64,000 bases of DNA from Maratus speciosus (taxonomy: Eukaryota > Arthropoda > Arachnida > Araneae > Salticidae). The notes under the pieces are model-generated. The model was not told the DNA's origin. It did no database searches and worked only from the letters and a program-made list of their open reading frames with translations. The position numbers and the translations under genes were made by a program. Below, in pieces: positions 1-10,799 of this stretch. Each line of letters opens with the position of its first letter. The first letter of the stretch is position 1. The stretch covers positions 284,563,836 through 284,627,835 of the forward strand of contig OZ010792.1 of NCBI GenBank assembly GCA_963932465.1. The letters are read 5' to 3'.

Positions 1-171
1 AACTATAAGCAAGTCTATACTAAATATTATAATAGTTTTATGTGCATTTAAAACAAAAAGTTCTATATGTTTGTCCTAATGATTACGAAAGTTTTTGAAA
101 AGGTACTGGATTTAATCCAGATTTGGTATTTCTAATAGTATGATAACCTCATTTAGTTGAAGATCATGATC

Positions 172-821
172 TACAGAAGAGCGCCGATTATCGGAACTCC
201 AATTAACCGAACTTCCAATTATCCGAACAGCCTATTTCTCTTTTTTTTTTAAACCGAATTTCCATTTATCCGAACAGCCCATTTCTCTCAAAATTTTTTT
301 TTAATGATGATGAGATTGTGGATGAGATTTAAAATAAAAAAGAAGGTGAAGAAAAGAAAACGAATGCTCTGAAAATGACCCAGGTCCATCACATAACGAA
401 GCCTTTGAATGTTTGGAAACAGCTATGAAATGCCTCGAATGGCAGAAGAACTCTGATCTCATTCAACTAACGTTTTTAAGAAGAATTTGAGATATGGCAG
501 CATTGGAAAGAACGTAACCTTTGAAGCAAGCAACAATCAAGAGCTTTTTTGCTTATATTATAATCTCTGGAGTTCAGAAAATGATAAAAAGAGAAAAAGA
601 AAAAAAGAAAATTTTAAATGATAAAAAAGTAAACAACAACAAAAAACAGTTTTTAAACACGTTAACACTAATTGGTGCTTCCAGTCCAAAACTTGGATAA
701 AGTGAGAATGTTTTAGTATAGGCATGAACATCCCTTAAATTGTCTGCCCATTTATCCGAACTTTTGCTTATCCGAACTAGGGTCGGTCCCGACTTGTTCG
801 GATGATCGGCGCTCTACTGTA
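172..821 (+). mobile_element. Degenerate Tigger/pogo-like DNA transposon
   Basis: The ends form inverted repeats: 172-197 and the reverse complement of 796-821 match at 23 of 26 positions and both begin TACAG. Repeated ATTATCCGAAC-type motifs lie just inside, as is usual for Tigger/pogo ends. The outer TA dinucleotides fit the TA target of this superfamily. The interior keeps a scrap of transposase C-terminus (371-517) but no full gene, so this is an internally deleted, non-autonomous copy. Confidence 0.8.
371..517 (+). pseudogene. Transposase C-terminal fragment, Tigger/jerky-like
   Basis: Reading 371 onward gives a segment with PSHNEAFECLETAMKCLEW followed by QLTFLRRI, then a stop, then DMAALERT. 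The AFE-LETA-WLE-Q pattern followed by a FLRR-RD-AA stretch is typical of the extreme C-terminus of Tigger/jerky-type transposases. It is 45-50 residues long, has an internal stop (489-491 region) and no DDE catalytic core, so it cannot encode an active enzyme. It lies between the TIRs of the element at 172-821, which supports the assignment. The family call rests on remembered pattern, not on an alignment. Confidence 0.6.
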
Positions 822-1007
822 TTTAGATCTTCTATGTAAAAGAAGATCATAGGACACTATTATCAAACAAGTTTTATTAACATAATATCAACACAAGTTT
901 TAGCGTTATAATCATAACAAGGAAAATGGATACATACTTATATTAATTTACTTTAACCACATCCTTGACATTTTTTTCTTAATTCTATATTTCGCTATTT
1001 TCTCTAA

Positions 1008-1060
1008 ACGCAGTAAAATTTCGATTATCCGATTTAAACAGACCATTTTGATTATCCGTC
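1008..1060. other. Isolated Tigger-like TIR fragment
   Basis: GCAGTAAAATTTCGATTATCCG followed by a second GATTATCCG resembles the ends of the Tigger-like copies elsewhere in the window (172, 25211, 39613). No partner end is visible nearby. Confidence 0.45.
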
Positions 1061-1205
1061 GCTGTGATGGATAATAGAATCGTTCTCTCCACCAGTTTTG
1101 AATTCAGGGCGTGGCCCGAGGGGACATCCCTCCCCTGGACCAATGAAATGTCTCCCCCCGGTAGTTTTGATATTTTTTACTTTCAATGGCCAAAAGGTGC
1201 AATTT

Positions 1206-1313
1206 CCCCGCAGGAACTATATAACCCCCCCCCCGGTGCCACAGAAATCCCTCCCGGAGAAAAGAATCTGAATTCAACACTGCCCCCCCCCCCCCAAACA
1301 CACACACACATAA
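1206..1313. repeat. C-rich low complexity and (CA)n
   Basis: Several C runs (about 1227-1237 and 1285-1298) are followed by a short (CA)n tract. Open frames crossing it on either strand are proline or glycine runs and are not credible genes. Confidence 0.85.
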
Positions 1314-1474
1314 CAAATGCTGGCGACCAACTGGGGAGATTAAATTTTAGCACATGATATTCGTATAGATACAGTTTAACTATTGTAACTCGTTAGTGTA
1401 CACACTAGTACATTATATGAAGTAAAACATATTGTATTTACAATGTAAATCAATATACTAACCGGCCAGAGCAA

Positions 1475-1614
1475 TTAGGCTAATGTCAGACGAAAGTCTT
1501 TTTTGCACGCTTTTTTCCCTACACATCATCCCTACACAGTGTTAGGGGCATTGTGTAGGGATGACGTGTATGGAAAAAAGCGTGCAAAAAGACGTTCGTC
1601 TGACATGAACCTTA
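1475..1614. mobile_element. Foldback MITE, ~62-bp arms
   Basis: 1475-1537 is nearly the reverse complement of 1553-1614, around a loop of about 15 bases. The arms share GTCAGACGAA, TTTTTGCACGCTTTTTTCC and TCATCCCTACAC. No coding capacity; superfamily unknown. Confidence 0.8.
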
Positions 1615-1698
1615 GAAAGATACAACTGCTTCTGTTTTCTTTGTGACTTAATTTTCACTATTCATCTATACCAGCGGTTTCCAACCTGGGGTCCGTGG

Positions 1699-1816
1699 CA
1701 GTGTTGCCAGATTGGGGACTTTTTTAATTAAGATTATTTGACTGTCACTACTTTTTAAAAATAATATAATTCGCCTTATTTTTCAGAATTTTTAATCCAT
1801 TTTTAAATAGGCCAAA

Positions 1817-1848
<32 letters not shown>

Positions 1849-1909
1849 AAAAAAAAAAGGTGACAATCAGCAATCTGGGGACAAAAATGTTCCCAATCTA
1901 GCAACACTG
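1699..1909. mobile_element. hAT-type MITE (211 bp) with 8-bp TSD
   Basis: The ends are inverted repeats, with 19 of 21 positions matching from CAGTGTTGCCAGATTGGGGAC at the left. The flanks GTCCGTGG (1691-1698) and GTACGTGG (1910-1917) are an 8-bp TSD with one mismatch. CAG-type termini with 8-bp TSDs define hAT elements. The interior is AT-rich with a (TA)n plus poly-A tract at 1823-1859 and no gene. Confidence 0.85.
1823..1859. repeat. (TA)n then poly-A
   Basis: A short TA microsatellite runs directly into about 18 A residues, inside the hAT MITE. Confidence 0.9.
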
Positions 1910-1933
1910 GTACGTGGCGAGGACTGCTAGGAC

Positions 1934-2616
1934 CAGAGACCCGGAGCTGGAGCCCAGAGCCAGAGCACTCCGGAGCTGTGTTTTCCCTGGAGCTGGAGCT
2001 CTAAATTTTCCCTTGCTACAGGGCTCCTTTAGTTTTTAATATTCTTTTAAATCTTTTTTTTTCAGCCTTTTAAATTTCCAGGGTTAAAATGTTTTAATTA
2101 CATCATTATTTAATATTTTAATTATATCATTTTTAGGGTTTTTTTAAAATTAGAGATGGAAAACTTCTCAAAACATGATAACACTACTTTACTTCTACTT
2201 TCTACTTGAGCTAAGTGACAACACTATTTGAAAAATATGGCCGCATGTTGTTTACATGTGTAGTTGTACAGTTTTGGTTGTTTGAAAAGTGTAGAAGAAA
2301 TTTAAGATTTTTGTGTTTAAAATTCCACCAAACTTTCTATTTTAAAAGCAAAAGCTTAAAAGATGTCATATTTTCTGAACAAGCATTTCATGTTTGATGA
2401 GAAGAAAAATGCATTTTGTCAGACCTTTAATGAAGGTAAAGGAAGAAAGAATTTGTGAACAAAACATTAAATGTGTAAATTAAACTCTGCAACTCAAAAG
2501 CGCAAAGTCGGAGCCGAGTTGGAGCTGGAGCCGGAGCTGGAGCCGGAGCCACAGCATGTTATCTAGGAGCGGAGCTGGAGCTGGAGCAGCAAAAATTGTT
2601 CAGCTCCGGGTCACTG
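1934..2616. mobile_element. Non-autonomous hAT-like element with GGAGCTGGAGCC subterminal repeats
   Basis: The TIRs match at 15 of 16 positions (left CAGAGACCCGGAGCTG). The flanks GCTAGGAC (1926-1933) and GCTAGGAG (2617-2624) form an 8-bp TSD with one mismatch, as in hAT. Both subterminal regions (about 1940-2030 and 2505-2610) carry many copies of GGAGCTGGAGCC-like hexamers, probably transposase-binding motifs (inference). No transposase frame survives in the AT-rich centre. Confidence 0.85.
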
Positions 2617-2624
2617 GCTAGGAG

Positions 2625-3236
2625 TATGTGAAAATAAATCGGTAATGGCGGAAATCACAAAACTGGTTTAGCTAAAAACACATAAGGAAAATGGATAGGT
2701 TTAGATTACAAAGTTAGTCTCATGTACAAATCCAATATATTAACATAAGGGAAAAGGCCCGCTATACTTAATAATTAATTGATAATGCAACGTCAGTAGA
2801 TCCGCCCACTGATAAGCATAATGCATGAATACTTATTTTCCCCCATCTTCCCCCAAACTTCAATTAACTACTTTTTTTTTAATTCTTCTGCCTTTAATAT
2901 TAGTTGCAGATCGTCTAAATCACGTCAGATCTTCTGTTTTTAATATTCTTTGTAAAGAGATATTGATCAATAATCATGGTACGATTGTTAAAATTTCTTT
3001 TAATGCTACATTGATTTTTCTTATTGTTTGGCTAATATTATAAAAAAGCTATATTAACTTTAAAATGCAAATCTAATTTGTGTCGAATTATTGTATGATT
3101 GTGATATAATTACTAAGGAAGAAAAAAGCATGTTGAATGGAGGGAAAGGGGGACGTGTTTATGAGAAATGGGGGTACTTCGAAATTAAAAGCCTAAAAAA
3201 GAGGTATGTGAAAGAAAAAAGGTTGGGAAGTGCTAA
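2625..3236. other. AT-rich, no feature recognised
   Basis: No long frame, repeat structure or RNA-like sequence was seen. The 72-codon open frame at 2825-3043 is AT-rich with a hydrophobic composition and shows no family signature. Confidence 0.6.
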
Positions 3237-4282
3237 TCTATACTAATAAAAGAAAGTTTCGCTCTATGTGTCTGTGTGTGTGTCTGCGATGTCTAGCGAA
3301 ATCTCCGGCACGTACGAGGCTGAAAAGTTTTGTAAGAGTAGCCCAAAGTGTCTCTTAACGCACCTGCGACTCAGAATTTTAAATTTCTAATAATCAGTTG
3401 AGTTAATAATTAAACATCGCAACTCATTCTCATCAGAAAGTCATCTTATTTTACACCCAGTCAAGGAAAGTGCTTGCGCATCCACACAAACCCATTTACG
3501 CATCGGAAACTAGCGAAAACTTTCGATTTTATTTGTGCTTTTTAATAGCATTGTTTTAAGCTAAATCGATCAAACCGCTCGGTACAGTTAAAATTGAAAG
3601 ACATATTCCAAAAGATCGCACTTTTACGTCTCAAATTCCTCAATCAATTCGAAAACATGTCGCAGTTAACCCTTAAAAAAATCAAAAAGTGTGGAAAACG
3701 TTTTCCTCTTATTCCAACACCCCTCCAAGGCGGAGGAGTGGCTTAGAGGTACTGACAACCAAAAATATATTCTTAAAGCTGAAACATTCTTCTAATCGAT
3801 GGTATAATCGGTTTTTAAAATATGAATATAAACACTTTCAAATACAACGCGGACGCAGGTCACTTTGCGCCTCACGGAGATGATATTTTTTCTACGCTAA
3901 AAGTAACTAAACGTTCATATTTTAACACAATCTTTTTGGAGCATCTCAATAGACCATATTTACATCACCTACAAAAATTTTGAAACGTTCGGACGGGTAG
4001 AAATATTTTCCACAAAATAAAATGCGTGAAAAGTTCGACGAAAACGGTAAAAAACTTAGTGTTTTGCTCGCTTTTGGTACGCATAGACTCAAACAATCAA
4101 ATTACGCAGAAAACAAAATACCAAAAGGCATATAGTTTCAGTTCAGTATTTTTTCGCGCTTTTTTCCTTTAAAAATATAAATTCAGACAAAAATGAGTTA
4201 AAAGATATAAACTCATACAAGTTTGAGGTTCATTTAAAGGTCATTCATCACGGTGCCGGGCAATGCCGGACGGGTCATCTAG
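3237..4282 (+). mobile_element. Non-autonomous Helitron (1046 bp)
   Basis: It starts TCTATACTAATAAAAG and ends CTAG at 4279-4282. A GC-rich hairpin (GCCGGGCAATGCCGG) lies just upstream of the 3' end. The flanking bases are A on the left and T on the right, the Helitron A|T insertion preference, with no TSD. A GT-rich stretch follows the 5' end (TGTCTGTGTGTGTG). There is no Rep/helicase gene, so any movement would need an autonomous relative. Confidence 0.85.
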
Positions 4283-4407
4283 TTCAAAATAAAAAAGTGA
4301 AAAAAAACTTGCAACAGCTTTTACATTACATTATAATTTTAAAAAGTCTGCCATTTTTCATTTAAAGTTTTTAATCTTTTGTAATTTTAATTAATTTTAT
4401 AGTAATA

Positions 4408-6823
4408 CTAGCAAACCCCGAGGCTTTGCTCGCGTAATATTTGAAATATGCCAACTGATTTTTATATGTCTAATTTTTATTAAAAGGTACTAACTAAATT
4501 TTTATTTTATTAGAAGGTGATATTTTATTTTTTTAAAAGGTTTTTCTATTAAAAAGTACTTATTAGTTTTAGGAATAATTCAAATATTACTATTTAAAAC
4601 ACAGTTTGACTAAACATCATTATTACACTGCATTAGGCAGAAATGAGACTTAAATTAAAAAAACGAAATAAAATTTAAAAAAAATGATAATTTTGAAAAT
4701 ATTTTGAAACTTTTATGCTCAATTAATACGCTCATTTCAGTATTCATTTGAAGTTTTGAATTTTTTAGAAACCATCTTAAATTTAACCATCATGTCAAAT
4801 TCCAAGTCCTACCACCTCTCTCAACATAAAGGGCTATGTTGAAATAGGAACTGTCACCATTAATTTGCCAACATTAATTATGAAATCGGTTTGTTATTTC
4901 CTAATATTCCACAGAAACGTAATTTAGAAAAGTTTTAAAGGCCATTTTTAGAACATTTGTTGTTTCTGTGAAACCCAGATGGTAGAATCATCGGCATAAA
5001 ATATAGCCTGTGTAGGATCAGAGACTGTTACCATTGATTCGCAACTATTACTTTTATAATCGGCTTATATTCTCTGAAATTGCATAGAAATCGTAATTTA
5101 GGACTGTTTTAGAATGCTTTTCGCACCTTCCCTTCGCTTCACTCCTTTTTAATTCGAATTTATTTTCGGCAGTCCTTTGCGGGCATTTATATTTTATAAG
5201 TAACTACCATGCCATATTCAAAGTTTCTAGCCTTTTCGGTATCACAAAAATCGCAATTTAGAAAGTTTTTTGCTCCTGCAAGCCTCTGGTGATAATGGCA
5301 TAGACATAAAATATAGCTTATGTTTGAGCAGGTTCCATCACCAACAATTTGTCACAATTATTTTTAAATCGGTTTGGTGTTTGATAAGATTGCATAAAAA
5401 TTGTAATTTAGAAGGCGTTTCGCTCACTTGATCTCTTTAAATTTGGAATTTACTTTCGACTGTACTTAGAAAGCAGTTTCATCTTGTAAGTAAATACCAT
5501 GCCATACTTCAAAGTGTTAGGCCCCTCAGTTGTGCAAAAAACGCAAATTAGAATAGGTTTTGCTTTTGCAACCGTCAGATGGTAGTGACAGCAACATAAA
5601 ATATAACCTATGTTATAGCAGGGACTGTCACCATTGATTTGCAACCATTACTTTTGAAATAGCTTTGGTATTTCCTGAGATTGAGTAGAAATCGCAATTT
5701 AGAAAGTTTTTAGAACGCGTTTCGCGCATTTTCACCCCCCTTTTTAAATTTCCAATTATTTTTAAACTGTTCTTAAAGATCATTTATATCTAATAAATAT
5801 GTACCTTGCCTAATTTTATGTTGCTAGCCCCTACCGATCACAAAAATCGAAATTTAGAACACTTTTTTTTCTCCTGCAACGTCCAGGTGATAGTGATACC
5901 GACATAAAATAGCGTCTATGTTGGAGCAGAGGCTGCCAGCATCAGTTTCCTACCATTACTTTCGAAATCAGTTTGATTCTTCCTGAGATATTGCTGATAA
6001 ATCGGCATTTAGAACGTTTTTAGAACGCTTTTCGCGCATTTTGCTCCTGCATCTCCTCTGGTGTAGTGGAAACAGATATAAAATATAGCCTGTCTTGGAG
6101 CAAGATCTGTCACCATCATTTTGAAACCATTAAGTTTTAAATCGGTTTGGTATTGCCTGAGATTTTGTAGAAACCACCATGTAGAACGTTTTTTAGAACA
6201 CTTTTCGCGCATTTTCGACCCTTTTAAATTTCGAAGTGTTTAAGAACTGTTCTTAGACATCATTTATATCTCATAAGTAACTAATATTCCAAATTTCATA
6301 TTTCTAGGCCCTTCAGTAACGCGAAAATCGCATTTTTAGAACGTTTTTTGCTCCTTCACCCCATTTTGGGTAATGCCACCGACAAAATATATAGCCTATT
6401 TTGGAGCAAGCGTTGTCACCATCATTTTGACACCAATATTTTTTAAATCGGTTTGGTATTTCCTGAGATTATGTAGAAATTACCATTTAGAACCTTTTTT
6501 AGAACGCTTTTTGTGCATTTTCACTCCTTTTAAATTTCGAATTTTTTAAGAACTGTTCTTAGACATAATTTATATCTTATAAGTAACGAATATTCTGAAT
6601 TTCATATTTCTAGGCCCTTCAGTAACGTAAAAATCGCATTTTTAGAACGTTATTTCCTCCTGCACCCCCTTTGGGATAGTGGCACAGACATAAGATATAG
6701 CCTATGTTCTAAGTTGGGCTAACACCATCATTTTGATACCATTACTTTTGGAATCGGTTCGGTAGTTCCAGAGCTTACCTCCTACAAATAAACAATTTTT
6801 TCCTCTTTATAATAGGAGTATGA
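4408..6823 (-). mobile_element. Helitron on minus strand carrying a tandem array
   Basis: On the minus strand the 3' end reads CGAGCAAAGCCTCG (hairpin), GGGTTTG, then CTAG (plus 4408-4411) followed by T. The minus-strand 5' end is placed near 6823 at TCATACTCCTATTATAAAG, a common Helitron start type. The 5' limit is uncertain by about 10 bases. Nearly all of the body is the ~305-bp repeat array. Confidence 0.65.
4790..6780 (-). repeat. Tandem array, ~305-bp unit of two related halves, about 6 copies
   Basis: Recurring landmarks are AATTTAGAA (near 4921, 5095, 5255, 5405, 5545, 5696, 5851, 6007, with diverged forms to 6635), TTTTGCTCCTGCA, CATAAAATATAGCCT and CCATTACTTTTGAAATCGG. Spacing alternates around 140-160 bases, so the full unit is about 305 bases made of two halves. 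Units are diverged, indicating an old array. Confidence 0.75.
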
Positions 6824-7055
6824 TATGATTAAATAAAATTATATACCCCCCCCCCCTTCCATCCTTCGCAAAGTGACTGGAAATATACATTTACCGACTT
6901 CTGTTGCAATGCTGGTGCAACCTGCAGTTTATTGTTGAATAAAACGTTTTTCTTGCCATTGACGCATTTACAATTATTTCTAGTTTAGAAATATCGGGTC
7001 AAAACCGACAAATGACCATCAATGAATTTATTATTATATCTTGTACATGTGTTAT

Positions 7056-7737
7056 TACTTACCCATCATACGTAGTGTAGGGTAATTTTTGTAAACGTTT
7101 TAAAATCGAAAAGAAAACTTTGACGGACTATCTCCCGAACAAATTGAGATAGAGGCTTGAAATTTGATGTGTACTTAGTATATAATAGTGTGAAGAACCC
7201 TTTTGAATTTCAGTAACATCGATTAGCGGAACTATCTTTTTCGGACTCTCAAAATATTCATTCTCATAAAAGGTACATACAATTTTTCGAAATGTTTATT
7301 TTAAGGAGTGAATATAAAAAACAATAAAAAAAAAACCCATAAATTTTGCATAAAGAATGAAGTCGATCGGATAATTAGTTGCTGAGATATTTGTAATCGT
7401 ATTTTCCACACTCTTCGATTTTTCATGACACTGTATTACATTCAAATTTCACTTCAAAGATATATAATTGGAAATGAGACGCTTAATCCGACACAGTAAA
7501 CTGTTAATTAATGTTATTATAATTTATGGAGTTAGAAGGATATTCTTTTACGCAATTCAGTTATAGAGCATTTAAAGTTTATGACGTCATCAAACCACGA
7601 TTTTAAACACACACTACCGAACAAATTGACAACAAATACGTTTATATTTTATTTTGGAATTGCAATGCATGTTATAAATAGTTTACATATGTTTTATTTT
7701 CATATTTTATATTATGCATATCCATGATGGGTAAGTA
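7056..7737. mobile_element. TIR element, 682 bp, TTAT duplication
   Basis: TACTTACCCATCAT (7056-7069) is the exact reverse complement of 7724-7737, and TTAT flanks both sides (7052-7055, 7738-7741). The 4-bp duplication excludes mariner (TA) and hAT (8 bp). No coding region; superfamily not assigned. Confidence 0.6.
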
Positions 7738-7741
7738 TTAT

Positions 7742-8267
7742 GGTGGCCCCAAATGACTAGTTTGTAACGAGTTGGATAATAAAAGCTGTCAATTCCAAAA
7801 AGGGATATATTAGAAGTTTTGCTGTACATTATTTCAGCAACAGCACTATTTTTCCTCAAAATACTTTATTATCGCTGCATTGCATAAAATATATTTTCCT
7901 TTATTCTCCAGGGTAATCAAAATTTTCTTTTCTGTAAACCTGTTAGTGTATTTTAAAATAAATCAAGTGAAGTACTTCAAACTAAATACATTAAGTAATT
8001 CCCCTGTGTGAAAATGTGAATAATTTACTTTTCTCTTTCCAGTTATTGGTTTATTTTACTCTAAATGCCATTAATAACGTAACTTCGCAATCAGCTAACA
8101 TATCTGAATATTTGCAATCAAGGTAAGAAGCGAACATTTCAAAATAAAAATTGGAAATATATTTCGCCCAATTACAGGAATAAAAATTAAATACAGTGCA
8201 ATAAGGTGCACCTACATTACAAAACTAAAGATTGTAAAATCTAAGAGATCGTTTAAAACGCCATAAA
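7742..8267. other. AT-rich, no feature recognised
   Basis: No gene, repeat boundary or structured element was found. Confidence 0.55.
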
Positions 8268-8366
8268 AAATTATAAATGCGCTAGGATTTTCGAAAGATC
8301 TTGGTCTTTCTCCGTCAGGCGCAAAAAAGACGTGCTTCTACTATGAAAGGAAGAGCAAGACTGCTT
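8268..8366 (+). repeat. Solitary arm of a foldback family
   Basis: This shares AAATGCGCTAGG, TTCGAAAGATCT, CGTCAGGCGCAAAAAAGACG and CTTCTACTATGAAAG, in the same order, with the left arm of the foldback at 48590-48876. The second arm is absent, so this is a half element or deletion product. Confidence 0.75.
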
Positions 8367-9430
8367 TGATGTTGATTACATGATTGAGGTGTACACAGTA
8401 CACAGCCATTCTTATAGATGATTGATTATGTATGGATTTATGAAAATTTACATAGGTTATTTAGAGAAGAATAGTCCAGTTTTAAACATTTAAAATAGTT
8501 ATATATCAAAAACTAAATTCAAAATTAATATTAATGTATACGTGTATAATCTTTAAACAAAGTACATGGTGATACTTAATTACAAATTTTGTGGTAGATG
8601 CTCTAAGCTTTTATTATTCGGATTTCGCGAGAGGCGACTAATTTACTTTTTACTATTAAAATAAAATCAAATAAAATCAATTTAGTTATTCAAATTATAT
8701 TAAAAAATAAAAATAAACTTTTGTCATCCTCTTAAAATTAAAACAATAAAATTTCCTTTCTTTTACTACGAAAAGTTACTTAGTTATTATACTTTGAATT
8801 TTATGAAATTTTAGAGTTTTCCAGCATTAACAGATCGTCAATACATTTTTAGTACCAGAATACACCGAAATTTCATAAAATTTTAAGTATTCTAACGCGA
8901 TGAGTTATGGTCATACAAGAATAGAATATTTACTATTTTACTAGTCAAAGCCGCATAACATTTTAAAACTTTTTAATAAAGAACTATTTTGACGTAAATG
9001 GAGTTTTATATGATGAAGAATAACATTCGAATCGTTTTTCAACTGGAAGTATACTTCTAAAACTAACGGTTTAGGAATTAGCTTTTGGTCAAAGACAAAA
9101 AAGTGTATAGAAATGCACACCAAACTAAATTAAACAGTTAGAAAGATATAGCAACTACAGTTCTTTTTGGTGTTTATATTAAATTTACAGTATATTTATC
9201 TATATTAACTGTTTTGTAAGAATGAAATTACAAAATCTATAATAATTTTATGCATGCGAACAAAATTTATAAAAAGAAAAAGAGAGATGAGAAAAGCATA
9301 GGAAAATATAGGATAATGAACCTCTAGGAAAAATATAAACTATAAAACAGGAATAATAATAAACACACATACTACAATATATATTAAAACACACATTCAC
9401 ACATAAATAACGCCTGCATTCAACAGTTAA
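8367..9430. other. AT-rich, no feature recognised
   Basis: Low-complexity AT-rich sequence. The short open frame on the minus strand near 8941-9123 shows no domain signature. Confidence 0.55.
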
Positions 9431-9499
9431 AGGTATATATAAATATTTTACAGATATACATACAATAAATACAATAAACCCAACTGGAGTGAAAAATTA

Positions 9500-9562
9500 G
9501 CCAGCGCCAGGAATCGAACCCGGGACCACAGTATACAAGACTGCTGCTCTAACCACTGACCT
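9500..9562 (-). pseudogene. Truncated tRNA-Thr-like sequence
   Basis: On the minus strand the D arm (AGTGGTTAGAGC), anticodon arm with loop CTTGTAT and T arm (GGTTCGATTCC) match the copy at 9650-9721. The 5' acceptor strand does not pair with CGCTGGC, so a functional acceptor stem is missing. Confidence 0.7.
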
Positions 9563-9649
9563 AATCTGCTCTAACCAAGGCTGTCGTATAGATGGATGGT
9601 GACTTCCCCAACATGGTTTATTAGTGAGAAATTGCAGACTCAGGTATCG

Positions 9650-9721
9650 GCCGGAGTAGCTCAGTAGTTAGAGCAGCAGTCTTGTATACTGTGGTCCCGG
9701 GTTCGATTCCTGGCTTTGGCT
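9650..9721 (+). tRNA. tRNA-Thr(TGT)-like, probably SINE-derived
   Basis: A full cloverleaf can be drawn. The acceptor GCCGGAG pairs with CTTTGGC over 7 positions including G:U pairs. The D stem is GCTC/GAGC, the anticodon stem GCAGT/ACTGT with loop CTTGTAT (anticodon TGT), the variable loop has 4 nt, and the T arm is CCGGG/CCTGG with loop TTCGATT. Box A and box B are recognisable. The G18 position is A. A second, damaged inverted copy lies 150 bp away and both share non-tRNA tails, so a SINE or tRNA-derived repeat is likelier than a working host tRNA gene. Confidence 0.6.
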
Positions 9722-9785
9722 AATTTTTAACTCCAGTTGGATTTATTGCATGTATGTCTGTAAAATATTTATATATACATATAAA

Positions 9786-10600
9786 ACAGGAAGTTTGCTT
9801 TTTCAGAATTTAGTGTCGCCCACGATGAAATAAAATATATGTATATATAAATAGTACAAAACATATTTCAATTTTCAGACTTAAAGCACACGCTTTTATT
9901 TTATGTAAAATGACGTCATTCGCATTCGCTTAAGAATTCCACATTTACGATCCACTCTTAAACATCTACAGTAAAGCATGCATAGGACGTCACAATCGCA
10001 AAATAATACACAAATGCAGCAAATGATGCCGTCAGTAAAAAAACTCGACGAAAAAAAAAAAAAGGCTACCTAATGACTCCTAGGTCTTCATTTGTTTGCA
10101 ACATCAATGTAGGTACTTAAAATTAAATTTAGTTTATAATAGCTCCATGTTTTAACAGAAATCATACGTTTATATTTTTTCAAAACAGTGCGCATTTTAA
10201 TTACATTTTCTTTCGGTTGTTATGAGATAATAACAATGTATGTAATAAAAATGAGATAATAAAAATGTATAATTCCTATTTTAGAACTGTATTTCCTTTA
10301 CTTTCTACAGAAATGGAGTACTTCCATTGCCAACATTAAGCAAATGCTTCTAAAAACTAGAAAAAAATTAATATTTCAAAAATAAATGGAGATACAGTTT
10401 TCAAACAAATTGCATTTAAAAGCGCTTTTTTTCAGTACGACGGTATAAAAATTGAAAATGTGCGATGCTTAAAAGTTTAAAAAATTGCTGCAGAGTATTT
10501 AACCGTTATGGCTGGCTTATACAACATAACGTTATTTTTTGGAGACGACACAAAATAAGTTGGGAAAAAGAAATAGCATACCGGGGGCTAAAAGTCGAAT
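9786..10600 (+). repeat. Dispersed repeat family, copy 1
   Basis: Long stretches match 54350-55305 in the same orientation: TTTTTCAGAATTTAGTGTCG, ACTTAAAGCAC-CGCTTTTATT, TTATAATAGCTCCATGTTTT, AATAAATGGAGAT-CAGTTTT, ACGACGGTATAAA and the end CCGGGGGCTAAAAGT. No coding region or LTR/TIR boundary was found. It may be the UTR of a larger element. Confidence 0.75.
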
Positions 10601-10687
10601 TTCTTTTTAAAAAATACACTGATGAGAAATATTTGCTCCTTTCAAGATGTTAAAAGTTAAGAAAAAAATCTTATAGTTATGCCCATA

Positions 10688-10766
10688 CCCAATAAATAAA
10701 TAAATAAAATAAAGTAAAATAAATTGCATATACAAATAAATAAATAAATAAATAAATAAATAAACA
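10688..10766. repeat. (AAAT)n tetranucleotide tract
   Basis: Two blocks of AAAT repeats flank a short non-repeat stretch. Confidence 0.9.
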
Positions 10767-10799
10767 GGGTCATGAACAACCAGCATTTTAAAGGAGAAA

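Larger units (their letters stand above)
1672..2650 (+). mobile_element. Relic hAT-like element end hosting two insertions
   Basis: CAGCGGTTTCCAACCTGGGG at 1672 is a typical hAT-type terminus. Removing the insertions 1699-1909 and 1934-2616 with their TSDs would make its sequence continuous through GTCCGTGG, GAGGACT and GCTAGGAG. The opposite end is not recognisable, so the right limit is nominal. Confidence 0.5.
9431..9780. repeat. Inverted pair of tRNA-like/SINE sequences
   Basis: The arms 9431-9562 and 9658-9780 are inverted copies around a ~95-bp spacer. Each arm holds a tRNA-Thr-like segment and a tail with AACTCCAGTTGG and an AT-rich end. This could be two head-to-head SINE insertions or a foldback mobile unit; no TSD distinguishes them. 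Confidence 0.75.

Noticed and set aside
1064..1357. Proline-rich 97-codon frame
   Set aside because: Created by C runs and a CA repeat; both strands are open.
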